A DNA stretch of 64,000 nucleotides from Bacillota bacterium (GTDB lineage: Bacteria; Bacillota; Clostridia; Christensenellales; Aristaeellaceae): the NCBI GenBank assembly GCA_023436585.1, contig JAEZIN010000012.1, forward strand, positions 1-64,000. Reading direction: 5' to 3'. Positions 7,710-15,947 of the stretch are shown in pieces (the first letter of the stretch is position 1; each line of letters opens with the position of its first letter). The translations under genes and the position numbers were made by a program. The notes under the pieces were generated by a model. That model saw only the letters and a list, made by a program, of their open reading frames with translations. It made no database searches and was not told the DNA's origin.

Positions 7710-8948
7710 TCAGCCTTCCGTGCTGCTTATATCCGCGTCCTTGGGCGGGAAAAGGAGGATGAGCATAGGAGCATCCTGGCTGAAGCTCCACTGGGCGTTG
7801 AGCAGCGTTTCCAGGGCGGCGGGCGTCAAAAGAAGCTCCTCCGCGTTCATGGCAGCCTGCTCAGGCAGTATCTCCACAGGCAGGCCATCCACCTGGAAAT
7901 TCACCTGAACAACCTGCCCCAAGTCATCCCGGACATATTCCACATGCAGCAAGTAACCGTTGGCGGCTACAGTATAACCGTCCGGATTTCCTTCATCCAA
8001 AGTGGTAACCCAGCCCAGTAGCCTGGAGACGGTATTGAAGGGAACAAGCGCTTCCCCTTCCACCCTCTGGTACAGCTCGACTGCACGGCCATTCTCATCC
8101 GTCAGCACATCCGCGGCCTCATCAATGAAGATCTTCGACCCTTCAATGGGCATTGGCAAGAGCTGAGGGGTAGGCGTAGGCTCTGAAGGAACTTCTGTGG
8201 GGGTTTCAGTCGGTGCTTCGGTGGGCGCTTCCGTCGGCACATCCGTGGGCGCTTGGGTCGGCTCCTGTGAGGGAGTCGGTGTTGGCGTTGGAGTCGGGGT
8301 TGGCGTCGGGGTTGGCGTGGATGTGGGCGCTATCGTGGCGGTTGGCGCCTGTGTAGGCGTAGGAGTGGGCGTCGGGGATGGCGTGGGTGTAGGCGTAGGC
8401 GTGGGTGTTGGAACAGATGTCGGTGTAGGCGACGGCGTGACGGGTGCCGGGGTCGGCGTCCTTGTCGGCCTTGGGGTAGGCGTCGGGCTTGGCGTAGGCG
8501 TCACATCCACAGGCGCGGTCACAACTTCCTGGCTTTCATATAGGATCGTTTGGGTGCGCAGCCCGGCGATCCCGTCCACAGTCAGGCCATTATAATACTG
8601 AAAACGTTCCACCGCTCGCTTTGTCTGGTTGCCGTACGCGCCATCGGCGGTGCCTGTCAAATAGCCCAGTTCCTTCAGCCGCCTCTGCAGCTTTTTCACC
8701 GCTTCGCCCCTGGAGCCTGCGGATAAAGTCTTGTAATCAGGCGAAGGCGTTATGGTGGGTTCGGGTACGGGCGTGCGCGTACGCCTTGGCGTCGGTGTAG
8801 GGGTTGGTGTCGGTGTCGGTGTTGCCGCCATAACCGTTGGCGTAGACTGAATGATTGCCGGCGGTACGTTGCTGGGCGCTGGCGCAGTCATCACCGAGGT
8901 GGAAAAGACAAGCGACATATATACCAGCAAGGTTTTCATAAGGTCCAT
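7710..8948 (-). CDS. Secreted peptidoglycan-binding protein with Thr-Pro repeats
   Basis: 412 residues. A hydrophobic signal segment (about 4-20) is followed by a Thr-Pro run, a PG_binding_1 domain at about 73-140 (SRGEAVKKLQRRLKELGYL ... FQYYNGLTVDGIAG), a second long Thr-Pro/Ser linker (about 150-265), and a C-terminal domain of about 140 residues resembling the copper-amine-oxidase N-terminal (stalk) domain, with LVPFNTVSRLLGW. No catalytic domain is seen. It probably sits in the cell wall as a spacer or scaffold. The linker DNA is a near-hexanucleotide repeat and may vary in length between strains. Confidence 0.75.
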   Translation of the reverse strand: MDLMKTLLVYMSLVFSTSVMTAPAPSNVPPAIIQSTPTVMAATPTPTPTPTPTPRRTRTPVPEPTITPSPDYKTLSAGSRGEAVKKLQRRLKELGYLTGTADGAYGNQTKRAVERFQYYNGLTVDGIAGLRTQTILYESQEVVTAPVDVTPTPSPTPTPRPTRTPTPAPVTPSPTPTSVPTPTPTPTPTPSPTPTPTPTQAPTATIAPTSTPTPTPTPTPTPTPTPSQEPTQAPTDVPTEAPTEAPTETPTEVPSEPTPTPQLLPMPIEGSKIFIDEAADVLTDENGRAVELYQRVEGEALVPFNTVSRLLGWVTTLDEGNPDGYTVAANGYLLHVEYVRDDLGQVVQVNFQVDGLPVEILPEQAAMNAEELLLTPAALETLLNAQWSFSQDAPMLILLFPPKDADISSTEG

Positions 8949-9030
8949 GGCAGCAGCATCCTTCCATACTTTGCTTTCTTACGAGTAAACGGCCCTTGAT
9001 ACCAGTTTCATCCATGACAAGCCAAGTTAT

Positions 9031-9738
9031 TCAAATATGCAGCCGCTTTTTCAGTTCCTCCCGCAGTGGCTTGTGGGATTGGACCAGGTACAGCATCAGC
9101 GCGATAAAGCCGCACGGAAGCATTACAAAGGGCGACCAGACTACCTGAAGCTGTTTGAACATCTGGCTTGTCACAAGGAGTTCCACCGATAACGAGAGAA
9201 TGGCGACCAATGTAAGTATGGTGGCCGGTATAGCCAGTTCCCTGATCAAATGCTGGCGAATGCTGGCAGTGGTACCCAGCACCATCAGCGCGGCCAGGAT
9301 GATGACCGGAAAGACTACAGGTGTAAACCAGCCTTCCACCTTGGAAAGAATCTCCACCATTTTCAGGTACCCCAGCAGCACCAGGGAGTCTATGGCGATG
9401 GTAACATAGATGCGGTGCTTTTTTACCAGAATGGGCACCGCCAGTGCCACAAACAGCAGCACAAGCGCCCCTACGGGATACAGGGACCAGGTGATTCCGC
9501 CGCCAAAGAAAAGGTCCATGACCACGCAAAGCGCGGCGGGCAAGAGCATGGCCATGCTGATCAGTCCGATCAGGTAGCGCCTGTCCATTTGCAGGTTCTG
9601 CTCCTTTGTCCGCACCGGGAAAGGCTTGGGTGTCCTGGGGTTGTAGGGGTGGATGGGGTTTTGCAGCACCGTCCCGCACAGCGGGCATTTTTCCTCCGCC
9701 TCACCCAGCTTCACGCCGCATTCCACACAATATGACAT
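9031..9738 (-). CDS. Zinc-ribbon integral membrane protein
   Basis: 235 residues. The N-terminus is a zinc ribbon (CVECG ... CPLCG, residues 4-22), followed by a Pro-rich stretch and about six hydrophobic segments from residue 56 on, ending in a basic tail. It resembles the DUF6320 family, which I recall next to alcohol-acetyltransferase-like proteins in Clostridia. It starts four bases after the stop of the condensation-type acyltransferase with AGGAG seven bases ahead of the ATG, so the two are co-translated. Function unknown; a membrane partner for the acyltransferase is an inference. Confidence 0.75.
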   Translation of the reverse strand: MSYCVECGVKLGEAEEKCPLCGTVLQNPIHPYNPRTPKPFPVRTKEQNLQMDRRYLIGLISMAMLLPAALCVVMDLFFGGGITWSLYPVGALVLLFVALAVPILVKKHRIYVTIAIDSLVLLGYLKMVEILSKVEGWFTPVVFPVIILAALMVLGTTASIRQHLIRELAIPATILTLVAILSLSVELLVTSQMFKQLQVVWSPFVMLPCGFIALMLYLVQSHKPLREELKKRLHI

Positions 9739-9742
9739 ATCT

Positions 9743-11056
9743 TCACTCCTGATTGCTTTCCACCAGAACGGGGATGCCCGCTTTTACCAAAAAGCGGAGC
9801 ACCTCACGCTCCAGTGTGCTTTCCTGAATATTTCTGGAAAAGACCATCGTCATTTCATCTCCCAGGCTGATGGCGGCGCAGTTGCACCGCCCAGTGGAAG
9901 CCGGTCCTAGGATGACCTCCACATGCTTAACATGGGGCAGCATTTCCTTGGGCAGGGTCATGGCGCCAAGATTTGTAATGGTGGCAGAGACGCCGCTTTC
10001 CCCCACGCGCTTGAAAATGCCGTTGATGATCAGGTTTTTAAGAAACAGTGGCGCTACGCGTATGAAAATATTCCTTTCCGACGCCACATTGGTGGCGATA
10101 CCCGCCGCCAGAAATTTTTCGTTCAGATGGTATCGCATATAATAATGGGCCAGCTTCAATACCTCTTCAAACGTATAGGTACCCATCCTTGGATCAATGC
10201 CGGGGTTGATAAAGAATGAAAAATTCCGCAGTGTTTTGGATGGGAAGTAGCTTCGCATGTTCACCGGCACGGATACCTTTACGGGGGATTTTTTATCGTG
10301 CTTTCCGCCTTGCTGTACGCAGTAAATGACATAAATCATCACGGCTGTCAAATATTCCGTGATGGTAACGCCATACCCTTTGGCGGCCTTCTTCAGCGCT
10401 TCCACGCTGATTCTGGCGGCAAGCACATGCAGCGTATGGGAAATTTCCCTTGTAGCCGGCAGGTGGTAAGCCCGCTTTTCCTTGCGTTTTGCCTTGAAGC
10501 CCGCAGGCAGGCGGCCATATGCATCTTCCGCCTCTTCTTTTTCCGGCGGTGTGTTTATATCCAGCACGCCTTCTGTGGCGGGGATATCGATCCCGCGACG
10601 GCGAAGATACTGGGCAGCCAGCGTCTTCAAAAAAACGATGCTTCCGCTGCCGTCGGCTATGGCATGGAACACTTCAATGGAGATGCGGCGGTCGTGATAC
10701 AAAACCCGGAACAGATACCCGCCGTTTTCCTTCCAGCGCATGCGGATGCAGGGATGGCCCTCATCCTTCAAAATGGAAAAGGGGGAGGGGTTCTCCTCCA
10801 GATAGTACCAAAATACCCCCTTGCGTATGCGCACAGCAAAGGAAGGGAACCTTGGCAGGATGTCGTTGACCGCCTGCTGCAAGGCAACAGGATCCACAGG
10901 CTCCGCAAAGGCAACGGACATGCGGTACAGGCTTGTCCAGCGGGCGTTTTTAATGGCAGGATACAGCTTCCCCGCGTTATCCAGGCGAAACCAGTTTTTG
11001 GTTGATATATCCCGCGTTTTCTCCACAGCCAGCGTTTTTTCCTTTCCGGTACTCAC
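9743..11056 (-). CDS. Condensation-domain / alcohol acetyltransferase-like protein
   Basis: About 437 residues of the BAHD/condensation fold. The active-site HxxxDG motif appears as EVFHAIADGSGS near residue 120, and a later RSYFPSKTLRNFSF segment matches the DFGWG-equivalent region only weakly. It probably transfers an acyl group from a CoA or carrier donor to an alcohol or amine. The start is uncertain: homology should begin near KNWFRLDNAGKLYPA. A GTG at 11056 is chosen, but an extended -10 (TGGTATAAT, 11063-11070) ends only six bases ahead, so either the mRNA is leaderless or translation begins at GTG 11026. Partner genes: zinc-ribbon membrane protein downstream, esterase divergent. Confidence 0.72.
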   Translation of the reverse strand: MSTGKEKTLAVEKTRDISTKNWFRLDNAGKLYPAIKNARWTSLYRMSVAFAEPVDPVALQQAVNDILPRFPSFAVRIRKGVFWYYLEENPSPFSILKDEGHPCIRMRWKENGGYLFRVLYHDRRISIEVFHAIADGSGSIVFLKTLAAQYLRRRGIDIPATEGVLDINTPPEKEEAEDAYGRLPAGFKAKRKEKRAYHLPATREISHTLHVLAARISVEALKKAAKGYGVTITEYLTAVMIYVIYCVQQGGKHDKKSPVKVSVPVNMRSYFPSKTLRNFSFFINPGIDPRMGTYTFEEVLKLAHYYMRYHLNEKFLAAGIATNVASERNIFIRVAPLFLKNLIINGIFKRVGESGVSATITNLGAMTLPKEMLPHVKHVEVILGPASTGRCNCAAISLGDEMTMVFSRNIQESTLEREVLRFLVKAGIPVLVESNQE

Positions 11057-11185
11057 AGGTTGATTATACCATGTTCCGGGCTGCCCGAAAAGCATTCCAT
11101 GGAAAATAAGCTTGACCGGATCAGGATTGCAGCGTATGCTGATACCGTGGCACTGTAGATTTTGCCCAGCATCGGGGGGGTTCAT

Positions 11186-12109
11186 ATGCCTACCAAAAGA
11201 AGCCAGTGGATTTTAAGCGCCATTAGGAACAACCGTTCCCTGTTCGATAGGCTCAGCGACCGCATGATGCGTATGGACGCCCCGGCAGACCGCGTCGCCG
11301 GGATGCCTATGCTGGGTACGAAGGGCAAAACGGCAAACGTCGGCGACATTCCCGCCATCACGGTTTCTCCCGGGTGCCTGATGGATGACAGAACCATCGT
11401 CTTACATATGCACGGCGGTGCCTACGTATCCGGCGGGCTTTTGCAGGCCCGGGTACTGGCCAGCCAGATCGCGGCCGCAAGCTGCCTGAACGTAATGACA
11501 TTTGCCTACCGCCTGGCGCCGGAATATCCGTACCCCGCGCAGCTCCAGGATGCTTATGCCGTATACAACGACCTGCTGGACAAAGGATACGCACCGGAAA
11601 ATATAGCCTTTACAGGAGAAAGCGCCGGCGGCAACCTGGCGCTGGCGCTGGCATTGAAGCTTAAGTCGGAAGGCAGGCCCATGCCTGCCTGCATCGCGCT
11701 CCTGTCCCCCTGGGGTGATGTGGAATTGACGGGCGACAGCTATTATGAGCTTGCGGATGTCGATCCAACCCTGGACCTTGATACCATACGGGAAGCGGCC
11801 ATGGGCTTTGTGGGCGGGGATGAATCCCTGCTGAGAAATCCACTCGTTTCCCCCATCCACGCTGACTTTCACAGCTTCCCGCCGGTGCAAATTCATGTGG
11901 GCACCAAGGAGCTGCTTTTAAGCGATGCCGAGAAGCTGGCCGCGGCCATGCAGCGTGACGGTGTTCCCGTAACGCTCCTGTGCTGGGAAGGCATGTGCCA
12001 TGTGTTCCAGGTGTTCGGTTTCCCGGAAAGCAGAATGTCCATGAAAACCATAGCGCAGTTTTTGAATGAGCATCTTTTTATGATCGGCTCCAAAGAAGAC
12101 GCTCTGTAA
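11186..12109 (+). CDS. Alpha/beta hydrolase, HSL-type esterase
   Basis: 307 residues. The oxyanion-hole motif HGGAYVSGG (about residue 73) and the nucleophile elbow GESAGG (about 145) define the hormone-sensitive-lipase family of carboxylesterases; the acid and the His (CHVFQVFG) follow at the expected distance near the C-terminus. ATG 11186 has GGGGGG five bases upstream; the in-frame TTG at 11162 is rejected. No signal peptide, so cytoplasmic. It is divergent from the acyltransferase, suggesting that one makes and the other breaks the same ester. It ends at a bidirectional terminator. Confidence 0.86.
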   Translation: MPTKRSQWILSAIRNNRSLFDRLSDRMMRMDAPADRVAGMPMLGTKGKTANVGDIPAITVSPGCLMDDRTIVLHMHGGAYVSGGLLQARVLASQIAAASCLNVMTFAYRLAPEYPYPAQLQDAYAVYNDLLDKGYAPENIAFTGESAGGNLALALALKLKSEGRPMPACIALLSPWGDVELTGDSYYELADVDPTLDLDTIREAAMGFVGGDESLLRNPLVSPIHADFHSFPPVQIHVGTKELLLSDAEKLAAAMQRDGVPVTLLCWEGMCHVFQVFGFPESRMSMKTIAQFLNEHLFMIGSKEDAL

Positions 12110-12150
12110 TATCTGCTGTATCATGATTTATTTCGAGCAATCGGATTCAT

Positions 12151-12206
12151 AAAAAACCGGGCGGCCTTCGTGCTTTACGCGCCGTAAGCCGCCCGGATTG
12201 TTTTTA
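12151..12206. terminator. Bidirectional terminator
   Basis: Stem CCGGGCGGC / GCCGCCCGG with an imperfect loop extension, preceded by six A and followed by a T-rich run. It lies between the convergent esterase and tcdA genes; its right arm touches the tcdA stop. Confidence 0.88.
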
Positions 12207-12959
12207 CCGTATGCCCGTAATATCCTTGATGACCTCCCCGGCCAGGATCAGTCCCGCCACGGACGGCACAAAGGAGATGCTGCCGGGCACCTGGCGCCGT
12301 ATGGTGCATGTCCGCTTCGTTTCCGGCGGACAAACGCAATGATGCTTGCAGCTTGTTTCTTCCGTCTCGATGGGCTCCCTGGCCTCTTCCTTGGAATATA
12401 CCACCTTCAAGGACGGGATATTCCGTTTCCGAAGCTCCGTCCGCATCACCCTGGCCAACGGGCAGACGGAAGTCTTGTAGATATCCGCCACCTCAAAGCG
12501 GGTGGGGTCCAGCTTGTTCCCGGCGCCCATGCAGCTGATGACCTTGACGCCCGCTTCATATGCCTTTTCCACCAGCTTCAGCTTGGCGGAAACGGTATCG
12601 ATGGCATCCACCACGTAATCATAGGGTGATAAATCAAAATCGTCCGCATTTTGGACGGTATAAAACATTTGAAAATCTGTGCCCTGCACCTTCGGGTTGA
12701 TATCCAGCATGCGCTCGCGCATTACGGCCACCTTGGGCTTGCCCACCGTTTTGCGTGTGGCCGGAAGCTGCCTGTTGATATTGGTCAGGCAGACCAGGTC
12801 ATCATCCACAAGGTCGATGCGGCCTATGCCGCTGCGGACGAGCGCCTCCACGCAGTAGGAACCCACGCCGCCTATGCCGAACACCGCAACACTGGCTTTT
12901 TCCAGCTTCTCCATGGCTTCTTTGCCCAGCAGCAGCTCCGTCCGGGAGAATGCGTTCAA
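12204..12959 (-). CDS. tcdA: tRNA threonylcarbamoyladenosine dehydratase TcdA
   Basis: 251 residues of the E1/ThiF superfamily. The ATP-binding GIGGVGSY (residues 28-35) is followed by LVDDDLVCLTNINRQ, which is characteristic of the YgdL/CsdL group. The enzyme cyclises t6A37 to ct6A on ANN-decoding tRNAs. A cysteine-rich segment near residue 205 (SCKHHCVCPPETKRTC) is more extensive than usual. Its ATG overlaps the HD-protein stop by four bases (ATGA), so the two genes are one operon. ThiF or MoeB is less likely given the NINRQ motif and lack of a partner carrier protein. Confidence 0.88.
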   Translation of the reverse strand: MNAFSRTELLLGKEAMEKLEKASVAVFGIGGVGSYCVEALVRSGIGRIDLVDDDLVCLTNINRQLPATRKTVGKPKVAVMRERMLDINPKVQGTDFQMFYTVQNADDFDLSPYDYVVDAIDTVSAKLKLVEKAYEAGVKVISCMGAGNKLDPTRFEVADIYKTSVCPLARVMRTELRKRNIPSLKVVYSKEEAREPIETEETSCKHHCVCPPETKRTCTIRRQVPGSISFVPSVAGLILAGEVIKDITGIR

Positions 12960-13558
12960 GCGCTTTCCTCGCTTTCCCTACGGATATCGTCCATCTTCCG
13001 GCTGATGGCTTCCTCATTGACCCGCATGGCTTTGATGGTCCGCTCGATCAGCTCTTCCAAGGACCAGTTCAGCATCTCGGCGCCCTGTTCGATAATCTGT
13101 CGGGAACACCCGGCCGCAAAGCTCGGCGTTTTATACTTTTTCAATACGGATTTCACTTCCATGTCCTGCACGGACCTGGAGGGCCGCATCAGGGCCACCG
13201 CGCCGATGAGCCCTGTCAGCTCATCCACTGCGAACAGCACCTTTTCCATTTCATGCTCGGGCTTTATATCCACCGTGATCCCGTAGCCGTGGGATGCGCA
13301 GGCGTGGATGATCTGCTCGTCAATATCCTCCGACATCATGATCTCCTGGACCTTGATGCAGTGCTCCTCCGGATATATTTCAAAATCCAGGTCGTGCAAA
13401 AGCCCTACAATAGACCAGAATTCCTTTTCTTCCTCGTAGCCCAAAAGCTTGGCCATTTCCTCCATCACGCCGGATACCGTCAAGGCATGCTGCAGATGGA
13501 AGGGCTCCTTGTTATAGCGCCTTAGAAGCTTCCAGGATTGTTCATAGGTGGGACGCAT
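12956..13558 (-). CDS. HD-domain hydrolase
   Basis: 200 residues with the HD phosphohydrolase signature: an early histidine (FHLQHAL), then LLHDLDFE (His-Asp near residues 54-55), and a further HACASHG. Such small HD proteins act on nucleotides or phosphate esters but the substrate cannot be told from sequence. The C-terminal helix is rich in charged residues. GGAGGAG precedes the ATG. It is co-transcribed with tcdA through a four-base overlap, and its 5' end overlaps a 46-codon open frame upstream. Confidence 0.8.
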   Translation of the reverse strand: MRPTYEQSWKLLRRYNKEPFHLQHALTVSGVMEEMAKLLGYEEEKEFWSIVGLLHDLDFEIYPEEHCIKVQEIMMSEDIDEQIIHACASHGYGITVDIKPEHEMEKVLFAVDELTGLIGAVALMRPSRSVQDMEVKSVLKKYKTPSFAAGCSRQIIEQGAEMLNWSLEELIERTIKAMRVNEEAISRKMDDIRRESEESA

Positions 13559-13662
13559 GGTTCTCCTCCGGTGAATACTGGTTCAAAACCTTTTTTCTTG
13601 GTCACCGCGGCGAATTGCGCGGCGGCTTCTTCAGTCTTGCAACCGTAAAAATAACATTCCAT
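13522..13662 (-). CDS. Candidate 46-residue cysteine-containing small protein
   Basis: A short open frame in the HD leader reads MECYFYGCKTEEAAAQFAAV and continues through a Lys-rich turn to GGEPCVPPMNNP. Composition and codon use look protein-like: three Cys, an amphipathic Ala/Glu helix, and GC-rich third positions in the middle. Its 3' end overlaps the HD gene in another frame. No ribosome site precedes it, and the -10 TATAAT at 13668-13673 sits so close that the mRNA would be nearly leaderless. It could also be a leader peptide or chance. Too short to assign a function. Confidence 0.35.
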   Translation of the reverse strand: MECYFYGCKTEEAAAQFAAVTKKKGFEPVFTGGEPCVPPMNNPGSF

Positions 13663-13667
13663 CTTAT

Positions 13668-13696
13668 ATTATATACAAAAACGCTGCCGGTGGAAA
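13668..13696 (-). promoter_or_regulatory. Possible promoter of the HD-tcdA operon
   Basis: Minus strand -10 TATAAT at 13668-13673 with a weak -35 TTTCCA 17 bases upstream. It would give a leader of roughly 100 bases before the HD gene, containing the small open frame described at 13522-13662. Confidence 0.5.
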
Positions 13697-13729
13697 GGCT
13701 TTGCGAGAAATTGCCGATAGAATCCTGCA

Positions 13730-13777
13730 GAAAAAACAACCGGGGAGAGATATTCTGTCCTAATATCTCCCCCCGGT
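13730..13777 (-). terminator. Rho-independent terminator of phoR
   Basis: On the minus strand, downstream of phoR, a long stem built on CCGGGGGGAGATATT / AATATCTCTCCCCGG with loop AGGACAG is followed by TTGTTTTTT. It closes the phosphate-regulation gene cluster. Confidence 0.9.
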
Positions 13778-13795
13778 TCACAATGCATTCCAGAA

Positions 13796-15184
13796 TCATT
13801 CCCTTGGGCCGTTTGAGGAAGCATCGCACGGGAACTGCACGGAGAAGGTACTGCCTTGCCCCTGGCTGCTCTTCACCTGCACCTTCGCGCCGTAATTCTG
13901 CGCGATATGCTTGACGATGGAAAGGCCAAGGCCCGTACCGCCGGTCTGCCGGCTGTGGGATTTGTCGATGCGGTAGAACCTTTCAAATATACGCGTCAGA
14001 TGCTCCTCCTCGATGCCGATGCCGTCATCCTCCACCGACAGGAAGCAATTGCCCAGGTGAATCACGGCGCGGCCGCCCTGCTTGCCATAGCGGATGGCGT
14101 TGTCCACCAGATTGTACGTCAGCTCCCATACATCCCTGGGGTTTGCCGTGACAACGCCCATACCATCCAAGGAAACTGTGATCCCCCTGGACCGGGCCAG
14201 CGGCTCCAGCGCCTGCACCACATCCTTGGCCATGGGCTGTAATTGCACCGGCTCCACCTTTTCCAGCACTTTGCTTTCCGCTTTGGAAAGGCGCAATATG
14301 TCGTTGATGATATTAAGAAGCCTGTCGCTTTCGGAAACGATCCGCTTCAAATACACCCTTTGCTTTTCCGCGTCAGGTACCATGTTTCCAGCTAAAAGCT
14401 CCGCAAAGCCTTTGATGGAGGTCAGGGGCGACTTCAGCTCATGGGAGGCGTTGGCCACAAAATCGGTGCGAAGCCGGTGCGTCTTTTGCACCTCTTCAAA
14501 GTCATACTTCAATTTTTCAATAAGATAGCTGATATTCGACAGGATGGGCCGCACCTCGGCTTCCGCCCGGCTGGCATCCTCCCGAAGCAGGCTTTCATCG
14601 CCCTTGCCCATCAGTGTGTTGTTGATAAGAATCAGGGGGTGGGTGACCTTATTGCTCAGGCGGTTCGCGAAAAAAGGAACGGCAGCAATCACCGCCAGCG
14701 CCAAAACCGCCACTACCGGCAGCAGAAGCCCTAAAAACTCCCGGGTGGTGGATACGGGATAGGAAAGCCGCAGGATCAGCCCATCCCCCACTTGCTTGGC
14801 GGCATAGATGGTCTGCAGCCCCGTAGTAGTGCTGTGTCGTACATCCATGCCCAATTGCCCCGCCATGGCCTTTACCACTTCCGGTCTACCGGCATGGGAT
14901 TCCATGGTGTCCGCATCCGCCATGCTGTCAGACATCACCTGGCCTTGCCCATCCAAAAAGGTAACCCGCAGCCTGCTGTCGCCGGAAGCGATCATTTGGG
15001 TCAGCGCCGCAAGATCGTCAGGTGACTTTTGCATCAACGCATCCGCGGTATGGAGCAGCGCTTTTAGGTTATCCTGCACCGTTTCCTGCTGGACGTTGTT
15101 GAACACAACGATACAGCCCAGGATCAGCGTCAGCATAATAGCCAGCGCACCGATGTAGCTCAAGCGTTTTACATACCGCTTCAT
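13796..15184 (-). CDS. phoR: Phosphate sensor histidine kinase PhoR
   Basis: 462 residues. Transmembrane segment 1 at about 10-29, an extracytoplasmic sensor of about 120 residues, transmembrane segment 2 at about 150-172, then a HAMP-like linker, HisKA box with phospho-acceptor His248 (VANASHELKSPLTS), and a GHKL ATPase with NLVDNAIRYG, EDDGIGI and GGTGLGLSIVK. It phosphorylates PhoP when phosphate is scarce. Ten bases separate it from phoP. Context with pst and phoU makes PhoR much more likely than other kinases of this class. Confidence 0.93.
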   Translation of the reverse strand: MKRYVKRLSYIGALAIMLTLILGCIVVFNNVQQETVQDNLKALLHTADALMQKSPDDLAALTQMIASGDSRLRVTFLDGQGQVMSDSMADADTMESHAGRPEVVKAMAGQLGMDVRHSTTTGLQTIYAAKQVGDGLILRLSYPVSTTREFLGLLLPVVAVLALAVIAAVPFFANRLSNKVTHPLILINNTLMGKGDESLLREDASRAEAEVRPILSNISYLIEKLKYDFEEVQKTHRLRTDFVANASHELKSPLTSIKGFAELLAGNMVPDAEKQRVYLKRIVSESDRLLNIINDILRLSKAESKVLEKVEPVQLQPMAKDVVQALEPLARSRGITVSLDGMGVVTANPRDVWELTYNLVDNAIRYGKQGGRAVIHLGNCFLSVEDDGIGIEEEHLTRIFERFYRIDKSHSRQTGGTGLGLSIVKHIAQNYGAKVQVKSSQGQGSTFSVQFPCDASSNGPRE

Positions 15185-15194
15185 ATCCTGCTTC

Positions 15195-15878
15195 TCAATC
15201 CTTCTTCATGCGGTAGCCGTAGCCGCGCACCGTTTCGATATACTTGGGATTTTCGGCGCTGTCCGAAAGCTTCATGCGCAGGGAGCGCACGTGAAAATCC
15301 ACCGTCCTGGTTGTCTCGCCGCTGAAGTCATAGCCCCACACGTTTTCCAGCAGCCTATCCCGGCTAACCACAAAGCCCGCGTGGCGGCTTAGGTATTCCA
15401 GCAGCTCCAGCTCCTGGTGGGTGAGCTTCACCGGCACGCCGTCCTTTTTGACTTCCTTCTTGTCAAAATCCATGGCCAGATCCTGCAGATGCAGGATGCT
15501 TCCCCCGTCCTCCATGCGACGGAGCGCCGTCTTAACCCTGGCCTGCAGCTCCAGCACCCCAAAGGGCTTGGTGATGTAATCCTCGGCACCCATCTCCAGC
15601 CCGCGCACCTTGTCCAGCTCCTCCCCCTTGGCGGAAAGGATGATGACGGGTATGGAAGCTGTCTCCGCGGAATCCTTCCAGGCTTTGAGGATCGCCCAGC
15701 CATCCTTGCCGGGGAGCATAATGTCCAGCAGCAAAAGCTGGGGCAGGCCCTGCTTCACACGCTCCGCCAGCTTGTCCGCGTTGGGAACAAGCATCGCGTC
15801 GTGACCGGCAGCCGAAAGCGTTGCGGCAATCAGCTCACCTATGTTTTCATCATCTTCTACTATGTATATCTTCGCCAT
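15195..15878 (-). CDS. phoP: Phosphate response regulator PhoP/PhoB
   Basis: 227 residues, OmpR family. Receiver domain with acid pocket EDDE near residue 9, phospho-Asp52 in LLLLDIMLPGKDG, Thr/Ser (ILSAKG) and Lys (YITKPFG); C-terminal winged helix with RTVDFHVRSLRMKL and YIETVRGYGYRM. ATG 15878 is chosen because AGGAG stands eight bases away; ATG 15884 is too close to it. It should activate the pst operon and pstS, whose upstream regions share a TTTCGC-based motif. Confidence 0.94.
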   Translation of the reverse strand: MAKIYIVEDDENIGELIAATLSAAGHDAMLVPNADKLAERVKQGLPQLLLLDIMLPGKDGWAILKAWKDSAETASIPVIILSAKGEELDKVRGLEMGAEDYITKPFGVLELQARVKTALRRMEDGGSILHLQDLAMDFDKKEVKKDGVPVKLTHQELELLEYLSRHAGFVVSRDRLLENVWGYDFSGETTRTVDFHVRSLRMKLSDSAENPKYIETVRGYGYRMKKD

Positions 15879-15947
15879 TTCCATCTCTCCTTAAATGCCA
15901 ATGGGGGTGTTTTTATGAATTCTGTACTTTCGAACTGAAATATGAAA

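Noticed and set aside
8160..8860. Plus-strand Gly-Val-rich open frame (8197-8595)
   Set aside because: It is the complement of the Thr-Pro linker codons; the minus strand has signal peptide and PG-binding domain.
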